Source: Gamsiella multidivaricata
Taxonomy: Eukaryota; Mortierellomycota; Mortierellomycetes; Mortierellales; Mortierellaceae
Length of the DNA stretch: 64,000 nucleotides
Reading direction: 5' to 3'
NCBI RefSeq assembly: GCF_025024155.1
Contig: NW_026251746.1
Span: 186,001-250,000, forward strand
In this document: piece by piece, positions 1-11,300 of the stretch
Layout of the letters: the number at the start of each line of letters is the position of its first letter
Position numbering within the stretch: the first letter of the stretch is position 1
Notes under the pieces: generated by a model
Databases searched by the model: none
What the model was told of the DNA's origin: nothing
Seen by the model: only the letters and a program-made list of their open reading frames with translations
Translations under genes and position numbers: made by a program

Positions 1-3000
1 TGGATGTTGACTTCCAGGCGCTGTTCTCCGGCGTTCTGGAGGCAGCAACAAGGAAATCTTCTTCGTCTGTGTCACTCCCTACCTCAAAACAGTTACCATC
101 GTCAAGATCACCTTGATTCTCGAGATGCCGGTTATCTGAGTAAGTCATATCCTTGACTATCGAACCATCATGGCCATGGCCATCGTCGTCGTCAACATAT
201 CTAACTTGATCTCCACTTACGCCTCCAACGTCACCGCAATATCCGCACCGTAGCAAGTCGATATCATCCTCGTCATTCTCAAGGCTCCGACGCGCTAGTC
301 TCCAAGAGCTTCTCCAGACACCCGAGTACCGGCTTCGACCATTCCACCTGTGCCTCGTAACGAACCCCACAATTAAGGCTGCGATGCTGACGACTCCGCA
401 AAACACGTATAGCGTGTGGCCCACAGCTGAGGCTAGTTTCTCCTCCATTTGTGCCTCAGCGGCTATCTTCGTCTTGGTATCCATGGCGCCTCCCTTCTCA
501 GAATCTCCCTTTGTTATATTGTCACCAGCACTTTTATCTTCTCCAGTGGAGTTGCTGTTAGATGGTATGCCGTTACGATTGCCTGCCTTTTCATTGGAGC
601 CATCGACGTCCTTGCTATACTCCAGCTCTTTTGGAACAGAATGTTCGTCATTCACAATTACTTTACTGTCTGTGTCCGTTTCGGGGATGTCGGGGATACT
701 CAGGTCCTCGGGATTACCAGTTAAGGTTTCGATCTTGTCGGGCTCTTCCGAAACAACTGGCAATTCAGTCAAGATCTGCTCGCCATCTGGGTGCGGCTCC
801 TTGGGGGGCTTGGCTGATATGTTCGCGGCACCTTTCCTCAGCTCTCCCCAGAACTTGATCCTCCAATCAACAAATTTTCCCTTGTAGTTGGGGTTGTTCT
901 GATCGCGAACCGTCAGCGTCCATTCACCCACTGGGTTTTCATCCCTATATAATGTTTGAAGGACAGCTGTATTAGCAAACGAGCAATGTCGTATACATCA
1001 ACAGGAAGAAAAAAAAAAAAAAAAAAAAAAAACTTCTTGTTCACAGATGCGTGGTATTACCAATGTTTCACGGTCATAAATGTCCAGTTCACAAATCCTG
1101 TTTTTGCAGTATCGAACCGTCTCCGAGCTCCCAATTTTGACTCGATATTGTTCGGACTCGTCAGCACCACTTCCACATCGCCACGACGTTCATGCTCGAT
1201 ATTTACCATCACCGTGATGTGCTCCAGATTGCCGAGCTGTACACTCTCCCCGTCCAGATCATCTTTGGTAATCATCAGAGTCGAAGACACGCCCTTACCT
1301 CCTTGTGAGATGATGTGCCCGACACGCACCACTGACGGATGGAGGGACGTCTGAGGGCCAAGTGGTTCAAAGACTTTGGCGGCTTCCACCAGCTTGTAAG
1401 CGTCTAGACTCCCGTAGCCGAATTTATGGTTAAACAAACGTCCAGAGGCGGTTTCCTTCCAGTCAGGGTCATTAAGCGAAATAGGGATTGCGGTAGACAG
1501 GAGCAGGTATTGAACGTCCCTCCAGGTGAGATCTGGACGAACAGAGAGCACGAGAGCAACCATGCCCGCGGCGATGGGAGCTGCCGCACTTGTTCCTCCG
1601 TGCTGATCGAAGCAGCGTCGCTCTCCGACATCGCATGTGTACTGAGCAGGAAAAAAAATGACATGAAAATATAAATTAGAAATAAAACATGGCAATTACT
1701 AGCAATACTGGCTGACAGACATAATTCCTACTTACAATAGCGCTACCCCCTCCATTGCTATAGGTTACAGCCAGCTGCGCCGAACATGCCTCCGAGTAGT
1801 AAGGGTGCCGTTGTGCACGATCGATGGCTCCAATACTGACCGTGTACAGACTGTTTGTATAACCATCAAAGTTGCAGTCGTCATCCTGACTGCCACCATT
1901 TCCTGTTGCGAAGACGTAAATACTTCCAAGACCGGACCGCCCATTCTTGATCCCGTTGACCATAGCATCCAAAACAACACCCTTGGGCGCATCCATGCTC
2001 CGTCCATCGTCAGGAGGACCCCAGCTGCAGGAATAGATGTGGTTATCCTGGTAGCGGTAGTTGAGAGCAGCGGCTTCATCAGCATCGGTAATCTGCCCAG
2101 AGAGAATCCGGAGACCCGCAACTTTGGCCCCAAAGGCGACACCGACCCCGCAAAGGTCATTTCGGGCGGCAGCAATTTCTCCTGCGCAACGCGTGCCATG
2201 CTGATCATCCTCAAGTCTGGGTTTTGGGAGGGGATTGTGGTCGTTAAAATCCCAGGATCCTTCTTTGAACTAAAGATACCGGTTATATGAAGGTCGAGAA
2301 GGAGCAATGGGCGAGTAAGCGCCTTCTGTCAACCACGTCTCCAAATATATTCCTTGCAGGCTGTTCTAACTTACGAAGTTGGGTGCAAGGTCCTCGCTGG
2401 TCATGTCCAAGCCGTCATCAATGATTGCCACGTTGACACCAGTGCCATTAATGCCTACCGAATGGTTACACAGCAGCCCGTTAGTTCGCTTGCGATGAGT
2501 CTTGTCGGATATAGGCCTCTTTTTAAATATTACTGTAGTACCTTGCTCCCACACGCCTGTGACATTGATATCGTATCGATCTTTGCTGTTGTGCTATAAT
2601 AACCACGCATCAAATGGGCAAATTTATATTGTTAGCGTTAGCAGTAAGTAATGACGAAGGAAAGACAAAGATATTGAGGAGGAGACTACTTACCAGGTGC
2701 CATTGATATCTGAATCCTGGATCCGCGAACCCAAGCGCACTCGCGATGTCGTCTTCGGGCTGGTCCTCTCCTGCAGGTTGGTCCTCTCCTGCAGGTTGGT
2801 ATTCTCCTCCCTGGTTATCCTGATCTTCCTCTGATTCCATCTCTTCCTCGTTCTCTTCGTCCTGATCCCCTTCCAGCGCGTCTTCCTCAGATAGCTGCTG
2901 CTTGTTCTCTTTAGATCCATATTTCTGCTGGTCATCATCTCCGTTCTGCCCCACTTCTGCAATTGAGATTGGTTCTGGAAGTGGGGCGCGCTTTTTGACA

Positions 3001-3692
3001 CGCTGTCGCAGCTCTTGCTTATAGATGTCGCCCATCACCCTGCCGATTTTTGCATGGATATCATCACGCTTTCGTCTCTTATCATGATTACCGTTCTCCT
3101 GTTGATCGCTGTATTTCTCTGCGTATTGCCTCTTCAAGCGATAAAAACTTTTCACGATCGGATCCGTCTCCACTACAGTTGCCTCGAATTCTACTCCGGA
3201 TTCAGATTCTTGTTCTAAGAGCTCCTGCTGATCCTGATGCTTTGTATCCGAGGCATCGAACGATCTCTTGAAACGATGGCGCCTCTCTAGTCGAGATATC
3301 TTTACCCATGGATCTTGATTAGGTTTTGGTGAACTGTACAAAAAGTAGTCAGGTAGCATTCCGACTCGCGACTCGAAACGTAGACGGAGCAAGTCGCCCA
3401 TCACCTGCTGTTGATCCCCACGAAGTGACCATGCCGGTTGTCCTTCCTGCTGGTGCTGCAGCCCTTCATTGTTGCTCTGCTGCTCGGTTGTTGTTTCTGC
3501 AGTCCTAATCTGTTGCTCGTGCTGATGGAGCGATTGGACCTTGATTAAATAGTAGTTTCGGCGGTCGTGGTCATATCGTGGACTCATATAGTCCTGCTGC
3601 TGCTCCGGATGACACGCTACGAGAAGGCTCAAGAGCAGTACGAGGGTGTACGATATTGATATCTTGCAGGAATGTGACCTAGCCATTGTCAC
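1..3692 (-). CDS. KEX2: Kexin-type proprotein convertase (paralogue A), 3' end cut by window edge
   Basis: Membrane-bound subtilisin-family (S8B) endoprotease expected to cut secretory precursors after paired basic residues in the late Golgi. Modelled exons: <1-944, 1061-1641, 1736-2269, 2375-2454, 2542-2593, 2694-3692; phases agree at every junction. Order: signal peptide (hydrophobic run after MARSHSCKISIS), pro-region with a VKKR autoprocessing site, an acidic Glu/Gln-rich insert containing a repeated QPAGED, then the catalytic domain with the Asp (IIDDGLD), His (DDQHGTRCAGE), Asn (ATGNGG) and Ser (HGGTSAAAP) motifs, a P-domain, and a transmembrane helix (around VFCGVVSIAALIVGFV). The cytosolic tail is still open at base 1, so the C-terminus is missing. 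The tail lacks the YEFD motif of paralogue B but has an acidic dileucine-like DDIDLL. It is a tandem paralogue of the next gene. Confidence 0.93.
1009..1032. repeat. A24 homopolymer in the last intron of kexin A
   Basis: Lies within intron 945-1060; a T-run on the gene strand. Kexin B has a 30-nt equivalent in the homologous intron (5153-5182). Confidence 0.95.
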
Positions 3693-4319
3693 TTGTACGG
3701 TGTGCCTGATAGAAGAACGAACTGCAGTGGGGAGGAAGAGGTATGGTGAAAGAAAAAGAGATACAGGGCCTCACAATTGCTGGCCCAGCTGTCCCTGTAC
3801 TGTATGGACGGTTTAAGCAAGTATTTTTGTAGGCTACTATCCGTCGTCCTGTTCTTCGCTAAGTCCTGTCAAGGTAAGGGAGGACAAGGATTTGGGCCGA
3901 TCTATCGAATGTCAGTCTAGTTGCGTTTCGAGAAAAAAGTTGTGTTGAGCAGACGAGAACAGCAGTAAGTAATGGATGCAATGCCCATCCACTCATGCCA
4001 CCCCCGTTGCCATAAACATCGCTATTCTCGCCATTCTCATCGATCCCGAGCGGTGCTGTGAACCCTTTAATTCCATGACCTTACCCAATCTCATTCGAAA
4101 GGGGGCTCGCTTTTCGCTATGAATAGGGCATAGGAAAAAGGGTCACATTCCTTGCTCTCCCCTTTCTCCTTCTTCTCCTTTTAGATGTGTGCATCCGTGT
4201 CAAGATTGTCGTTTGGTGCCATTAAACACTTTTCTTTATGTTAAAATAAACGATATAGCGCACAGGATGAAGAGGTATCTATGATAAAAGCTGTTCAAGT
4301 ACATGTACAGTAGAAATGA
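3693..4319. other. Intergenic region between the tandem kexins
   Basis: Holds the promoter and leader of kexin A and the 3' end of kexin B. No open frame with coding character and no RNA gene is visible. Confidence 0.6.
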
Positions 4320-5142
4320 CTAACGCTGGGCCTGCTTGCCATCCTTGGCCTTGACGAGTGTACTGAACTCGTCCCAGCTATCGCTCTTGATCTTCGAGGC
4401 CGATCCACCAGGATGGTCTCTAAAATCATCATCATCCTCCTCGTCTTCATCTTCTTCGTCCTCGTCGTCATCCTCATCCACCCCAGCAACCTCGAAGCTG
4501 CTTTCCCGTTCAATTTCCTCTCCACTCGACAGAGGACTCGATGCCTCTCGCTGGTGACCTGCCCCAAGCTCCTTCATTCTTAACTCGTTGTTAGGACTCA
4601 CAAGATTGCTTCTGTCAAATACGATCCGGCGCGAATCCGGATCAACATCGTCATCGTCGTCGTCACTGTCCCCAAGCTCGTGTGTCGGTAGCTCGTCAAA
4701 TTCATAGTCCCCGCGTCGACCCAGCAATCCTCCACGTTGGCCTGATTCTTCATCGTCGTTGATTCCCGAACCAAAAATGCTCCTTGGGTTCGTGCGTTGG
4801 CGGTACATCAAGAACAGGGCTGCTCCGATCGCAATAAACATGCCTCCAAACATGACGTAGATAAACGGACTAATCGCAATCACCGCGCGGCCATCCTCAC
4901 CCTTTTCAGAACCATCTGATCCCTTGCCTGGTTCAGGAGTCTTTGCTGGGATTGCAGGTGCGGTCGTAGGCTGAGCCGGTGGAGGTGGCGGGGCCAGAGG
5001 CGGTGTGGAGTCGTGGCCACCCTCAATTTCGCCGTGCAAGCCCAGCTTCCAGTCGATAAAGGTACCAGTCTTGGTGGGGTTCTTGCGATCATACACAGTC
5101 AACGTCCAGCGGCCAACAGGGTTCTCCTCCCTATACCAAAGA

Positions 5143-5186
<44 letters not shown>

Positions 5187-7586
5187 GAGTGCATAATTCA
5201 GTGTCTTAAGCATCTTAACAAATAATAATGGCCTGTATTGGCCATCTCTTACCAATGCTTGACACTCATAAATGTCCAGTCCACGAAACCATCCGTGCTG
5301 TTGTCAAGCGGTCTGGTCACAGCGAGCTTCGAGACAATATTGTCGGGACTCCTGAGATCAATCTCGACCTCTCCTCTGAACTCGTGCTTGATGTTCACAG
5401 TGACGGTGACGTGCTCCAGAGTGCCAAACTTGACCTGTTTCAAGGAAGCCTCGGTCACTAGGAAAACGGAAGGGAGACCAATTTGACCCGTCTGTCCTGA
5501 CTGGTCGTCATCTCCCGACGGAATGTCGCCGTTCACGGTGATCACGGGCGATTCGTATGTGACCTGGGGCCCTACAGACACCCAGGTCTTTGCGTGCTCC
5601 ACAATCCTGTAAGCATCCAGACTTCCGTACCCATATTTGTGATTGAACAAACGACCCACGGATGTTTCGGCCCAGTCAGGGTCGTTCTCATCCACTGGTA
5701 CGGCCGTATGAACAGTGAGATACTGGATGTCGCGCCAGTTGAGATCAGGTCTACGAAGGGATCAACAAATTGAAGCGGCGAAATGGTTAAAGCCTAAGTG
5801 TCGATCATTTAATTAAAATGTTCAGGATTCAGTGCGACACTTACCTGACTTCCAAAACAAGGGCATAAATCGCAGCGGCAATTGGTGCTGCAGCGGATGT
5901 ACCGCTGTGATTCGCATAGCAGTTTCTCTTTCCGACATCGCAGGTATACTATAAACAAGAAATGTCGAGATCAGTCATTCCTATCCATATCTCTAATGAA
6001 CAAATGTTCATATGAATCGCAGCGTCTTTCTTTCTATCGTCGACGTACGATCCAGCTCTGCTGTCCAGGATTGATTTCTCCAGAACTGTAGGTAACGCCG
6101 AGTTGCGCGGAACAGGCCTCCGAGTAGGTGGGATGCGCATTCGTCCGCATAATCGCTCCAATCGAGACGGTGTATCGGCTGTTGGTATAGCCATCAAAGT
6201 TACAATTGTCGCCATTTCTGCCTCCGTTTCCGGTGGCAAAGACAAAAATGCTTCCTTTGCCCTGGCGACCATTGTTGACACCGTTGATGAACGCATCTAA
6301 TAGCAATCCTCTGGGTCCATCCATTGATTTGCCGTCATCGCTGGGACCCCAACTGCATGAATAAATCTGGGTTTCTTCGAAGTTGTAGTTGAGTGCCTCC
6401 GCCTCCTGAACATCGGTGATTGGGCCTGAGAGAATTCGGATGCCCGCCACCTTCGCATCCCAGGCGACACCGACTCCACAAAGGTCGTTTCTGGCCGCTG
6501 CAATCTCTCCTGCACATCTTGTTCCATGATTGTCATCATAGAGTCGCGGTAGTGGGATATCCGTATTGTCATTGAAGTCATGGGAGCCTTTCGCGTGCTA
6601 GGAAACAGTGGATGCGGTAAGTCAGGTCAGGGTCTCTGCTGCTTTATCTCTGGAGCAATCCACAAAGCGTATCCAAATAGGAGCTACTGCAGCTTACAAA
6701 GTTGACTGCTAAGTCCTCGCTGTTGGCATCTAGGCCATCATCAATAATGCCTACAATAGCGCCCTTCCCGGTGATATTTTGCTCCCATATTCCTGTAACA
6801 TTAATATCATTGCCATTCTGGATAGTATTATGCTATTCATAAATAAGAAGAGAAAAACAGATTAACACAGTTGATCTATCGGAAGCTATCGTCTCGATCG
6901 CTCGTCAGCAGTCTCCTCCAAGTGCCAATGAAGCTTTGACAAGGAGCAACTTTAACATCAAACAAAAAAGATCCCCCGGTACTTACTAAATGCCATTGAT
7001 ATCCAAATCCTGGATCCTTTATTTGAAAGTATGCAGCAATCTCGTCTGCAGGCTGGGTCTCGCCTTTGACGTGCTCGTCCCTGGGTTCAATTGAGATGGC
7101 TCGCTTGATTCGTTTCCTCAGCACCTGCTTGTGGATAGGTCCCAGCGGGTGCAGGTCCTCTGGGATGCCTGTCTCTGCCTCTGTGCTGATGCCACGTTTG
7201 CTCAAGCCCCGCTTCCTCATCATCATCTGACGACTGAAACTATTGGACTGCTTGAGTTCTTCATATCTCCTGAGCACGATATCCTGCTGTTGTCCATCCG
7301 TTGTCAAGGTTGCGTTGAGCGAGGGCAATCCTGATTGTTCTGCTCGCTTCTCATGCAGCGACTTTGGGTAGCTGAACAGATGGTAGCGGTGCATCTCTCC
7401 GACCTGCCCGACATACTGCACTCCTAGATGTTGTGCAATCTCTTGTGGAGAGGTAACATCGAGATCGTTGAACTTGACAGCGTAATAATGGTGGTTCACT
7501 GTGTCCTGAACAAGCGGTGGTCTTCCTGTGTGGCAGGTCTGTGTCAAGAGTGCTATGGCGCTCAGTAAGAGGAAAACGGGCTTCAT
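4320..7586 (-). CDS. KEX2: Kexin-type proprotein convertase (paralogue B), complete
   Basis: Dibasic-specific S8B protease of the late Golgi, 898 aa in the model. Exons: 4320-5130, 5253-5750, 5845-5948, 6049-6597, 6698-6832, 6987-7586. The start MKPVFLLLSAIALL opens a signal peptide. The pro-region ends in a basic IKR site. Catalytic Asp lies in GIIDDGLD, His in DDNHGTRCAGE, Asn in ATGNGG and Ser in NHSGTSAAAP. A P-domain follows (LEHVTVTVNIKHEFRGEVEI), then a Pro-rich linker, a transmembrane segment (ISPFIYVMFGGMFIAIGAAL) and an acidic tail. The tail contains YEFDEL, close to the YEFD-type TGN-retention signal known in yeast Kex2, so this copy looks like the canonical orthologue. Four of five introns match paralogue A in position; the one before PDLNWRDIQ is absent from A. 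Confidence 0.95.
5153..5182. repeat. A30 homopolymer in the last intron of kexin B
   Basis: Preceded by a short ac repeat; it sits 22-51 nt from the acceptor on the gene strand and could act as an extended polypyrimidine tract. Confidence 0.95.
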
Positions 7587-8304
7587 CTCCGGCAGATAGG
7601 CTATTTGCTTCCGCCTTTTTTCTGCTTGGTGATTGTAGGAAGGAAGGAATGCGAGTCAGATAGAGAGGGGAGAGGGTATGGAGGGGAGAGGGTATGGAGG
7701 GGAGAGTAGGGTGTCTGTGTGTGTATTCAAGCTGCGTGCGATACAAGGCGGTTGAATGGATGAATAAAGGGACGCACGAAGTCGGGGGACGCACAAAGAA
7801 TTGGTTCCTAGATTTGGCTTTTGTTCCACATGTAGGAAATAAGATAGTCCACTGCTGACGATTGGTCATCTTTTCGGGGCCTAAAAGATCTGCAGGTCGA
7901 TTGCGCTTCTGGTGGGTATCTTCCATCCAACACTGCTTTGCTGTTCAATTCTGCTCAAATCGCCGCTGAATATCGTTCATGTCCCTGGAAAAAAGTTCAA
8001 GGTGTGCGTTCCTCATGATCCCTCAGAAATCAAATATGAAGAAAGTTGTCTATTCGATGGGCACAGCAGGCATATAATATCCAAGAAAACTATTTTACGT
8101 GGTTCTCTGTAGAATTAGAAGCATGATCGCGATAATCGCACATTGACTCGACTGTGCCCCCGGGGCATTTACGAAAACAACCCCCCCCCCAAGCCCGCAT
8201 CATATAAATCTTTTTTACTGCACCTGTTATTTTTATATTTTTGGATTTGTTATTACTGGAATAAATTCTATGTAACCGCGTTTTTTCTTTTATATGAGAA
8301 GACC
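7587..8304. other. Intergenic region upstream of kexin B
   Basis: Leader and promoter of kexin B plus the 3' flank of the ABC transporter. It contains a purine-rich 16-bp tandem repeat (annotated separately). The small overlapping ORFs have no family resemblance. Confidence 0.6.
7665..7706. repeat. 16-bp tandem repeat, 2.6 copies
   Basis: Unit gaggggagagggtatg repeated twice in full plus ten further bases. It lies about 80-120 bp upstream of the kexin B start codon and reads as a CT-rich tract on the gene strand, a common feature of fungal promoters. Confidence 0.85.
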
Positions 8305-11300
8305 TTACCACCTGTGGCCCTTGACCTTGGCTACAAGGGCCAGCCAGGCGAGCAGACGATAAACCACTACGACCATGATGAAAAGGCCCATGTACAGATC
8401 CCAATTCTTGTCCTGGAACTGGAGTAGCTCGAGCACCGATTCACCTGTGGGGTAAGGGCATGCACCGCCACTGATCTGCTCCGCCGAGCAGTCAAACGTA
8501 ATGCCGTCAAATTCGTTCCGAGTCATGACCAAGGATCCGTATTTGAACAGCGACACATGGTTAATGGCACTCAACCACTTTGGGATGTTGAGCGACATAA
8601 ATCCTGTCATGAACGAGAAGACACTGATCTATGTTGCGATAAAAAGCGAGATAAATAGAAAGGGCAGAGAGGTGTTACTAAAAGAAAAGGCTGCGTGAGC
8701 ATAGTCCTTGCATACATGGAACAATAAACGAAGGTAGAGAAAACGTTACCACTGCACTCATGACTGTAATGTTGAATCCAGCATGGGTGGCAAAGGTCGA
8801 AAAGGCCGATCCGATACTCTCACCAGCGTTGATGTATCCAAACATGACAACCCAGAACGTAAAGAAGGTCAAGACAGTAGTCTTCATCTGAGTGATCACT
8901 AACATGAAGACGGTCACTCCCAAGGACCCAAGGATCTCCAGGGGAACCTCGTTCACCAGAAAAGAGAAGAAGAAGGATGTGGCACTGTATCCACCGTCAG
9001 AAATCTCCCGATACGCAATGTCACGCTAAAAGACATCCAAATACGAAAATGTACCAGGTTAATCGGATATTGTTTGATAAAGCACGACTATTTCGCAATG
9101 GATGGTATCCAATAATGGCGACTTGCCTCAAACGGGTATATAGCCACGTTGTTGAGCATGCCCGAAAACACGATAGGCGATGTTTGCTGCAACAATCCAA
9201 AACGGCTCGTTACATCGGCTGGGCCATTGCCAAGGGGAGCGAAAAAGATGGTCATGATAATAGCGACGATGACTGGCTGGCAGATTCGATTAAAGTACAG
9301 GCCTTTTTGCCGGAATGTGTTGACAAAGGATCTGTGGGTCAGAATTGGGAACGCCTTGCCGAACGACGCAAACTGGGGGTTGATCTTAGCCAGCTCACCC
9401 AGCGACTCTTTCGAGAGCTGGGAAGCAAGCATCACATGCTTGTTCGCATTGAATCGATTCACTAGAGCGTCAACAATCCTTCTGGTCTTCTCCTCCAACT
9501 CGAGCGATCGCAGATTTACAGATGCTGTGTCCAAGATGAAATCTAGCGTAGCGGACGTATAAGGCACGTTATATGATGAGAAGCCAGAAGACTACTGCCA
9601 AAAAAAGAAGAGACCAACACGAACATTGTCTGTACTTCTGTACTTTACCTGGAACATTAGTGAACATCGGGGCTACATGCCCTGCATCCTCAAAGTACTC
9701 GACGACCCTATCGGCACGTCCAGAGTAAGCGGCGCATCCACCGGTCACGAGCAGAACAACGTTGTCAAAAACATGCCAGATATCCGCACGCGGCTGATGA
9801 ATGGTGCAGACAACTGTTCTTCCGCTGGCTGCGATCTGCTTCAGAGTCAGAACTACAGCCTTGGCTAGAAAACAGTAAAATGAAGTATACGCGGATGAAA
9901 TTAGTATTTTCAACACACCGGCCAAGCATCAATCCACAAAGATGAAGGAATTAACTGTTTGTACCTGTTAATGCATCAAGACCACTGGTCGGCTCGTCCA
10001 AGAACAAGCACGCAGGTTCAGTCACGAGTTGAATACCAATGGATACACGACGGCGCTGACCCCCGGAGCATCCCTTCACGGCGGAGCTGCCAACAATGAC
10101 ATCGGCACACTCTCTGAGCCCAAGAAGTTCAATGATATCTTCGACTTTGGCGTATTTATCCGCTTTGGACATGGAGCTGTCCATTCGAAGTTCGGCGGCA
10201 TATTGAAGGGTTTCGCGCACAGTCAAATGGGAAAGCAGAAAGTTGTCGTCCTGGCGAACGTAGGAGCTGACGCCATTGATCATTCTCAACGAAGGGTTTC
10301 TGGTGTCGTTGTAGAAAATGGAGCCCTTTATCTTCAAGTTGGAAGATGTTCGATGCAACAAGGTGTTGAGAAGACTTGTCTATTGGTGCATTGGTGCATT
10401 AGTGTGTTGGTGAAGGCCAGACAGGGTTAGAATAGCACAAGTGTAGTGTTGCAATGGTTATCACAAAGGCCAAGAAGAGGCTTTGAGGCGTTCTTACCTT
10501 GCCGGCACCACTTCCGCCGAGGATAGCCGTCAGTTCGCCAGCAGGAAAGACGACATCGACATCTTTCAGCAGCTGCTTCTCAGTCTTTTCCCATCGAAGG
10601 CCTTTGAGCATACCCGCGAAACTCCACTCGAACTTGGACAGTGAAACAGAGAGGCAAAGTCCCTCGACTCTGATCGTGACAGGATCCTTACGCTCAAGAC
10701 CTTTGGAAAACACATCAAGGCGAGTCTCTCCCAACCTGGCCTTGTCAAGGTCGATGCTAGCATCAGAGGATGCGATCGAACCGGTCTCGGGTCCAGGAAC
10801 AGCAAGGGGCTTCTTGCGCGAAAACATCTTTGCGGCCTGGTTGATGAACAAGTCCAGCAGGGTAGGGCCCGTCCCCATACTTGTGGGGTTTACAACGTTG
10901 ATTGTCAGCGCCAGCCAGGCCAGTACGAGGAAACCAAAAAAGTAGCAGAGCAGTTTGGCAATTGGTTCTATAGCACAGCATAGTATAGGAGAGAGTACGC
11001 GGCTTGAATCATTGTCTTGAGTTAAATCACGAGAGCAGATTGAAGGACAATATCCATGCCAATGTACCTGGATAGTAATGCGTCTTGATGTCCAGCTGCT
11101 CGGTCAAAATTGCGTTTCCGTCCCATGGCGCGCACCTGACGGGGTCCCAGGCGCCATCCGCACCAGCATAAGGGCAACCAAAGCGGTTATCGGTGAATTC
11201 GTTACTGGCCAGGATGCTGTAGCAGAGGTTGGGATATGCCAGATATTTGATCCAACGTAGCCAGACAGGGATGGAGCTGGTCACAATGAAAAACCCGGTC

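Noticed and set aside
2455..2541. Reading kexin A exon as continuous through VIFKKRPISDKTHRKRT
   Set aside because: The segment has GT...AG ends, is absent from kexin B, and its removal restores the conserved VWEQ-GINGTGVNVAI sequence.
9543..9590. Alternative exon start giving SSGFSSYNVPYTSATL in the ABC transporter
   Set aside because: It does not keep the phase with the preceding exon; acceptor 9542 joins TNVP to DFILDTASVNL in frame.
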